From assembly GCA_020002185.1 (NCBI GenBank), contig CM034537.1, positions 68,844,286-68,908,285 of the forward strand: a DNA stretch of 64,000 nucleotides, read 5' to 3'. Origin of the DNA: Paraescarpia echinospica (taxonomy: Eukaryota; Annelida; Polychaeta; Sabellida; Siboglinidae). Made by a program: the position numbers and the translations under genes. Shown here piece after piece: positions 58,901 through 64,000 of this stretch (position 1 is its first letter; each line of letters opens with the position of its first letter). The notes under the pieces were generated by a model. That model saw nothing but the letters and a program-made list of their open reading frames with translations, was not told the origin of the DNA and ran no database searches.

Positions 58901-61900
58901 GATATTGCAAACAACCATTTTTGATCTCGCTGCATGTTAAGTTCTACACTTGAGATTAGCAGGAGAGGCAGGTGCTTTGAACCCAAACGAAGCACTATAC
59001 ATCTATTTCTACTTTATGTACTAATGAGATGACATTTATTAACAGGGGACATACAAATTCTGCTTCGCCTACCACCGGTATCCATGACTAAATATTTTGT
59101 AAAGTAGCAACGCAACAAAAAAGTTGATAGATTGATTACTGGTGTAAAACTACATACAAAATCATGAATATTTGACAAATATATATAATTAGTACTTTTT
59201 CTATAGTACAAATTAACAAACTTGTTTATTTTACAAACAGGAAGTTATTTAACCCATGTTGACAGTCAATATTTATATTCCTTCGATGTCTTCTGCTATT
59301 TGGTCATTTTACAAACATTCGCCCAGTGTCCTGCTTTAAAAAACTCCCTTGTTTTTGTCTTGATTAAGGTTATTTAGGCGGTGGCGCTTTTCTTAGTCTC
59401 TCTGTTCTTGTGATTCTCTGAACGCTGGGAGATCGCCCACCACTACCTACTTAGGCCTGTTTGCTCGCTGGGACCACAGGCCATCACCCATGGTCCTCCA
59501 CTCTTTGTCAGTTTGATGCCCTTTTCTTGATTTCACTCCCGATGTATCCCATCTGCCTTCTTTCACATTCCGTGTCTCTCTGCCTGGTGTTTCTCGGCCT
59601 TCCTCTTTTCTTCCCTGGAGGATTCCATGTAATTTCTTGTCGTGTGATGTTTGTTGCAGGTTTCCTCAGTGTATGTCCTAACCACCTCCATTTTCTCTTT
59701 ATTTTGTTTTCTACTGGTAGTTTGGTCCATTCCCCTGTCACTAGTTGGTGTCACGTTCTCTCTTTAACACCTGAGAATATAAATGTAACTTTGTGAATGC
59801 TTGCAGTGAGGAGAGAATCAGGAACGGTGCAAAGAAACTGATGAAGGCGCGACAGGGTTCAACCCAGGGGCGACTTGACAGCTTCTTCAAAGTGACCTCT
59901 GTCACCTCTACCAAACGCAAGGTATGACTTCCAGATATTGAGAAAGGATTCAAGTTGATCCCACAAGGAGGACTGTTAATTACATGATTCTTGTAGAGTG
60001 CAATATGCTTGAAAAGCATTTTTCATAGTTAATTCATGATAAAATTGTAAGGAGTGTATAAAATTTATTTTAACAATTCTAATAACTTAGGTTTCAAATG
60101 ACTGCCAATGTTTAATTTAATTACACTTCATAATTGTTTATTAAAATAATAATAGCATGTAGCATTTGTGTGAACTTAATATGATTACATGTACAGTACA
60201 TTGTTATGTAATACTTGATATGATTACATGTACAGTACATTGTTATGTAATACTTGATATGATTACATGTACAGTACATTGTTATGTAATACTTTATATG
60301 ATTACATGTACAGTACATTGTTATGTAATACTTTATATGATTACATGTACAGTACATTGTTATGTAATACTTAATATGATTACATGTACAGTACATTGTT
60401 ATGTAATACTTTATATGATTACATGTACAGTACATTGTTATGTAATACTTGATATGATTACATGTACAGTACATTGTTATGTAATACTTGATATGATTAC
60501 ATGTACAGTACATTGTTATGTAATACTTGATATGATTACATGTACAGTACATTGTTGTGTAATACTTGATATGATTACATGTACAGTACATTGTTATGTA
60601 ATACTTGATATGATTACATGTACAGTACATTGTTGTGTAATACTTGATATGATTACATGTACAGTACATTGTTGTGTAATACTTGATATGATTACATGTA
60701 CAGTACATTGTTGTGTAATACTTGATATGATTACATGTACAGTACATTGTTATGTAATACTTGATATGATTACATGTACAGTACATTGTTATGTAATACT
60801 TGATATGATTACATGTACAGTACATTGTTGTGTAATACTTGATATGATTACATGTACAGTACATTGTTGTGTAATACTTGATATGATTACATGTACAGTA
60901 CATTGTTGTGTAATACTTGATATGATTACATGTACAGTACATTGTTATGTAATACTTGATATGATTACATGTACAGTACATTGTTGTGTAATACTTGATA
61001 TGATTACATGTACAGTACATTGTTGTGTAATACTTGATATGATTACATGTACAGTACATTGTTATGTAATACTTGATATGATTACATGTACAGTACATTG
61101 TTGTGTAATACTTGATATGATTACATGTACAGTACATTGTTGTGTAATACTTGATATGATTACATGTACAGTACATTGTTGTGTAATACTTGATATGATT
61201 ACATGTACAGTACATTGTTGTGTAATACTTGATATGATTACATGTACAGTACATTGTTATGTAAAACTTGATATGATTACATGTACAGTACATTGTTGTG
61301 TAATACTTGATATGATTACATGTACAGTACATTGTTATGTAATACTTGATATGATTACATGTACAGTACATTGTTATGTAATACTTGATATGATTACATG
61401 TACAGTACATTGTTATGTAATACTTGATATGATTACATGTACAGTACATTGTTATGTAATACTTAATATGATTACATGTACAGTACATTGTTGTGTAATA
61501 CTTAATATGATTACATGTACAGTACATTGTTGTGTAATACTTGATATGATTACATGTACAGTACATTGTTGTGTAATACTTGATATGATTACATGTACAG
61601 TACATTGTTATGTAATACTTGATATGATTACATGTACAGTACATTGTTATGTAATACTTGATATGATTACATGTACAGTACATTGTTATGTAATACTTTA
61701 TATGATTACATGTACAGTACATTGTTATGTAATACTTGATATGATTACATGTACAGTACATTGTTATGTAATACTTAATATGATTACATGTACAGTACAT
61801 TGTTATGTAATACTTGATATGATTACATGTACAGTACATTGTTATGTAATACTTTATATGATTACATGTACAGTACATTGTTGTGTAATACTTACGTGTA

Positions 61901-62075
61901 ATGTCCTTGGTGAGGCAGAACAGATTTGAGTTGTTTCTTGTTTTTTCAAAGAAATACTAATGACTTACTTATTGATGTATTAGAATATGATATATTAATA
62001 CTTTTGTTGCAGTCTGAAGAAACAAAAGGCAGTGGAAAAAAGAAGGCTAAAGGAGGCTTCAAAAGACCGAAATGA
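43904..62075 (+). CDS. FEN1: flap endonuclease 1, 12 coding exons, complete
   Basis: Exons: 43904-43985, 48841-48943, 52543-52645, 53456-53519, 54872-54981, 55401-55537, 55972-56038, 56789-56920, 57384-57470, 57934-57998, 59807-59921, 62013-62075. All introns are GT-AG, phases agree, and the sum is 375 codons plus stop (about 380 is usual). FEN1 is the nuclear structure-specific nuclease that removes 5' flaps in Okazaki-fragment maturation and long-patch base-excision repair. The N-terminus is [18 protein letters not shown]. Metal ligands D34, D86, E158, E160, D179, D181 and D233 are present at the usual numbers ([31 protein letters not shown]). The helix-hairpin-helix follows ([13 protein letters not shown]). 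The PCNA-binding PIP box QGRLDSFF is at 337-344, then a Lys-rich tail. The start context is AAAATGG. Introns are large and full of repeats. Confidence 0.97.
44640..46760. mobile_element. repeat cluster in FEN1 intron 1: ACTAGTCC modules and zinc-finger-like fragments
   Basis: Modules of about 70-90 bp built from GGACTAGT and ACTAGTCC words recur at 44645, 45412, 45957 and 46670. Between them two minus-strand fragments are visible: 45200-44973 ([20 protein letters not shown], reminiscent of a TTF-type zinc finger) and 46224-46042 ([20 protein letters not shown]). Each is preceded by a basic segment with KRKL. Both resemble the N-terminal zinc-finger part of ZNF862/hAT-related proteins. These look like two decayed copies of one hAT-derived element. 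The assignment is tentative. Confidence 0.45.
47167..48233. mobile_element. about 1.07-kb element with about 60-bp terminal inverted repeats
   Basis: The left end 47167-47228 (starting ACACTTGTGTAGAATCCGGA) is inverted at 48173-48233 (ending GGATTCTACACAAGTG) with few mismatches; both end internally in TTTTGCCTAAC/GTTAGGCAAAAC. A second inverted pair of about 70 bp (47217-47285 and 47455-47525, around CCTAACTTTGATACCTC) is nested inside, so two elements or an element with a sub-element are present. No transposase is seen, so it is non-autonomous. Confidence 0.75.
49013..49035. repeat. (AAT)n microsatellite
   Basis: A short run of ATAATAATAATAATAATAAA type in FEN1 intron 2. Confidence 0.8.
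50065..50170. repeat. about 45-bp imperfect tandem repeat with CAT runs
   Basis: Three copies of ACGAGGGATCCATCATCATC followed by GAGTGCTTGTCCATCGACC. The His-rich frame it creates is probably meaningless. Confidence 0.85.
50235..52050 (+). pseudogene. intronless repeat-family protein relic in FEN1 intron 2
   Basis: Broken frames follow one another in the same direction: a coiled-coil start ([20 protein letters not shown], about 50360-50420), [20 protein letters not shown], the longest frame 50646-51278 (residues such as [19 protein letters not shown] and [20 protein letters not shown]), then 51271-51760 ([13 protein letters not shown] and [18 protein letters not shown]) and 51762-52049. The pattern resembles a multi-copy protein family of unknown function common in invertebrate genomes, perhaps of transposon origin. 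A 42-bp tandem duplication (51098-51181, GACGGTATTGCGCCCTCCTG type) adds to the decay. I cannot name the family with confidence. Confidence 0.5.
53775..54330. repeat. interspersed repeat in intron 4, related to 47525-48120
   Basis: The segments share GCATTATTTTTT, CTCGCTCCCTACCGCTC, AGGGAGCAATTTATCG, CATGTGGTGCCCTC and GCATGCAACTTTTCAATCTG in the same order, with substitutions and a different middle. The related open frames 47858-48055 and 54031-54261 are part of the repeat, not a gene. Confidence 0.8.
54449..54862. repeat. about 20-bp minisatellite in FEN1 intron 4
   Basis: About 20 imperfect units of the type GTTGAGATGTGACACTGAGT run up to within 10 bp of the exon 5 acceptor (54872). Confidence 0.9.
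55099..55400. repeat. 34-bp minisatellite made of exon 6 acceptor copies
   Basis: Nine units (eight of 34 bp, one of 30) start GCACCCTGTGAAGGTGATG and end ATGTGTTTGTAG or GTAA, and lead straight into exon 6 (GCGCCCTGTGAGGCTGAG). Units 1-6 alternate between a GTAA-ending and a GTAG-ending type, a 68-bp higher-order pattern. Each unit therefore copies the splice acceptor and the first codons of exon 6. Confidence 0.95.
55827..55905. repeat. 17-bp tandem array, 5 units
   Basis: GTCAGGTTGAGTAAATG is repeated five times almost perfectly in intron 6. Confidence 0.95.
56570..56735. repeat. degenerate GTGTTGTCTACT-type minisatellite in intron 7
   Basis: About eight irregular units of 18-24 bp share GTGTTGTCTACTGTCA. 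Confidence 0.65.
57550..57880. repeat. interspersed repeat in intron 9
   Basis: The tail (AACCGCTTTGAGCGGTCC ... TGTGCTATATATGAACTTAC) matches 19895-19985. It is probably the 3' end of a SINE- or LINE-like family. Confidence 0.65.
58054..58745. mobile_element. nested inverted-repeat elements in FEN1 intron 10
   Basis: The outer ends share GGTCACAATTGTTCACC (58054-58070) and its inverse GGTGACAATTGTGAAC (58722-58737). The inner element has ends CAGGGGTAAGACC (58218-58230) and GGTCTTACCCCTG (about 58643-58657), about 440 bp apart. A perfect 10-bp hairpin (CACCTGTACC, loop TGTT) sits at 58067-58090. No coding sequence is present, so these are MITE-like. Confidence 0.65.
58795..58945. repeat. 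diverged repeat also present near 62340-62420
   Basis: The two sites share GTGTCAC, GAACATG, TTAATGCA, ATTGA and GGAA-CGGGCAG--TGAT in the same order and spacing. Confidence 0.5.
59456..59755 (-). mobile_element. RTE-type LINE C-terminal fragment in intron 10
   Basis: On the minus strand the frame reads [17 protein letters not shown], then [18 protein letters not shown], then further on [12 protein letters not shown], the conserved C-terminal region of RTE/BovB-like retrotransposon ORFs. It is 5'-truncated and non-functional. Confidence 0.75.
60178..61891. repeat. 39-bp minisatellite, about 44 copies, FEN1 intron 11
   Basis: The unit starts ATATGATTACATGTACAGTA and continues CATTGTTATGTAATACTTG. 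About 44 copies vary mainly at two positions (G/T/A before ATATGATT, and A/G in TTATGTAAT). Each unit has dyad symmetry (ATTACAT...ATGTAAT around TGTACAGTACA). Since 39 is divisible by 3 and the unit lacks stops in one frame per strand, 585-codon and 587-codon open frames arise on both strands. These are not genes. Confidence 0.97.
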
Positions 62076-62734
62076 GTCCATGACAAGACATTGAGAGATG
62101 AATATATTTATGTGGATCAGCCGTACAAACCCGCAAAAAGTCCTTGACAAAATATGCTGAGTGTGACGGTACCCTGAAACTTTCTAACAGTTTATGCCCA
62201 GTTTCATACAAGATTGGTTACGACTTATCTGAAAAACTCAAATACGGTCTTGTACACTGTGGAGCAGTAACATCAGGATTATCACGGTTCTACTGTAAGG
62301 AGACGGGATGTCTCTGCAATGATCGCATAACTTCACAGTGGTGTCACCTATTGAGTAGAACATGTATTAATGCACATTGATAATATAGTGGATACTGGAA
62401 ACGGGCAGCATGATGGGTAATGTCTTGGCCACTATTTCATGTCTGTTAAATCTGGGGGTCATTGGGTGTGGTTTGGTTTGGATCGCTCAAAGTCCTACAC
62501 CACTTATTAGAGTGAGGGGGTGGGTGGTTGGTGGTTTGAAACTACAAGATACTACTACATATTTTTCTGAGTTATCAACAATTTTAAGACCGCCCATAAC
62601 TGGTGACATGTTTATTGAGTGATCTTTTAACACTTTCTGTTTGATGTTTGTCTACGCATGATGTTGAAATCTGACAGTGTTTCTGCTTGACACAGTTATA
62701 AAGTATGGTTGAACAAGTGTGTTTTGACAATAAA
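62076..62734 (+). terminator. FEN1 3' UTR and poly(A) signal
   Basis: The first AATAAA in a good context after the stop is at 62729-62734, followed by TATGGAATGTGTGCGTG. The 3' UTR would be about 670 bp. It contains a repeat related to 58795-58945. Confidence 0.65.
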
Positions 62735-62759
62735 GCAATATATGGAATGTGTGCGTGAA

Positions 62760-64000
62760 CAATACTTTATTTACCCCTCATTGAATGAATATTGCTGGGC
62801 TAACTACAGGTCGTGTTTGCTATTCGATAGCAAGCCAGATTGTTCCGGATGCTCTTCTGCGTAAATTCTGGGAAGTGTTTAGGTTTTAATTGTGGATGAA
62901 TTAACAGTAAAACCTGATGTAACAGGCACATGTGTCCATGACAAAATCCTGTGTATGACGGACACAAAATACCCATTGTCCACCTGTCCATAGCGGTCAC
63001 TTGGCTAATGTGGAAGATGCACAGTGATTGGGACCAAACCATCCAATCACCCTCCCGCTGAAAATGCATCGACATTCCCCCAGGTAAATGTCATTTTTGC
63101 TGGGAACGTGGACTACTGCTATATATTCAGTGATATTGTCACTGCCAATAGGCAAGGACGTTTTGTATTGCACATGATGTTGCTTTGAAACAGGATCAAG
63201 TTGATTTCTTGCAAAAGCCCTATGAAGTACGAGCACACTGCATTCGAGTCTCGTAAGATGTTTAGTCGATAATACCCAGCATATACGTCACAACATGACT
63301 GGGTTTTAGTGTCTTAGACGTGTCTGCGACAATTTATTCTTGGTGTATATGCCCCCCTTGCAATTCAATACTTGTCTTGAGGGCAATCTCTATCGCGTCA
63401 CAGAATATCAAACATGTTTGTAGTAAGTAAGATTACATTACTTCTACAAAGGTTTGTAGTAAGTAAGATTACATTACTTCTACAAAGGACTTTTATGTCA
63501 CAGTAAAGATAATAATCATATCTACAAATATGCTGCTGGATGTACCCAGGATTTGTTTTAATTGTTGAGTTACTGCCATCTGAACATTGCAAATGCTCCT
63601 GCAATATAAACACGTCTGCAGATATAAAGCAAGGTTGAGTATCTGCGATATTTAAATGACAATAACTTAAAAGGTAAACACAATTTTTGTGGACATCCAG
63701 TGATGTGTACATAAGATTATTATCTTTAGTGATATATAAAAAAATATCAAGTTCTGCGACTGCAATTTTAGATAAAGCCTGAAATACAAAGCTGCACCAT
63801 TGCACGCCATGCTAACAGGCTGATGGTGCTCTGTGGCATTGATGTCGCCAACGACTGATGAGATGGTTGTTTTGCGACACACAATGGCCATGTTTGTGAG
63901 GGCTTAGTCGCCTGAGTTTGCAATCAACAGACTTCATATTTGGTACATTACGTATACAAAGTTTCAAAGAAATTGAAAATTTCATTTTGCTTTGTTTTTA
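62760..64000. other. intergenic region right of FEN1, no gene seen
   Basis: Only short frames without family features are present. A 35-bp unit (TTTGTAGTAAGTAAGATTAC start) is tandemly duplicated at 63416-63487 and has internal inverted symmetry (TTTGTAG...CTACAAA). Confidence 0.55.

Noticed and set aside
60121..61929. Two long open frames (585 and 587 codons) on opposite strands
   Set aside because: Both consist of a 13-residue repeat produced by the 39-bp minisatellite inside a FEN1 intron. There is no domain, and openness on both strands follows from the repeat length.

Overview
This is nuclear DNA from a metazoan, most likely a marine invertebrate. The evidence is a 12-exon intron-rich flap endonuclease 1 (FEN1) gene, two single-exon linker-histone genes, and dense decayed transposons of animal type (Polinton/adintovirus-like, CR1-group LINE, Gmr1-like gypsy, RTE fragment). 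No bacterial operons, rRNA, tRNA or CRISPR arrays were seen. I cannot assign the phylum.

Layout. (1) 1-3935, minus strand: the 5' part of an LTR retrotransposon (LTR, primer-binding site, gag, protease, integrase); the rest lies beyond the left edge. (2) 4030-17812: block A. It holds a GC-rich, heavily broken Polinton-like element (integrase tail, membrane protein, penton-like protein, small basic protein, major capsid protein, protease, and a convergent polymerase remnant), then tandem repeats, then an AT-rich spacer, then a dead CR1-type LINE with a 2A-like motif and two PHD-like fingers. (3) 17813-21935: unique repeat-rich DNA with another LINE remnant, a CA microsatellite and a 29-bp array. 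(4) 21936-22935: a 1000-N scaffold gap. (5) 22936-36711: block B, a near-identical second copy of block A. (6) 36712-43800: two paralogous histone H1 genes. One is an atypical, TATA-less gene with a poly(A) signal; the other is canonical, with an H1 box, TATA and a histone 3' stem-loop. (7) 43904-62734: FEN1, 375 codons in 12 exons, with all seven metal-binding carboxylates and the PIP box intact. Its introns hold inverted-repeat elements, transposon fossils and several minisatellites, including a 39-bp array of about 44 copies and a 34-bp array that repeats the exon 6 splice acceptor. (8) 62735-64000: no gene seen.

The working host genes (two H1 genes, FEN1) all act on chromatin or DNA replication and lie on the plus strand. 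The capsid, polymerase, integrase and reverse-transcriptase genes are fossils with shared stops and frameshifts. Because blocks A and B share these lesions, the block was copied after the elements died, or the copy is an assembly artefact. The two blocks differ at only about 20 places over the first 12 kb, but much more in the last 650 bp of the LINE, and their right flanks are unrelated.
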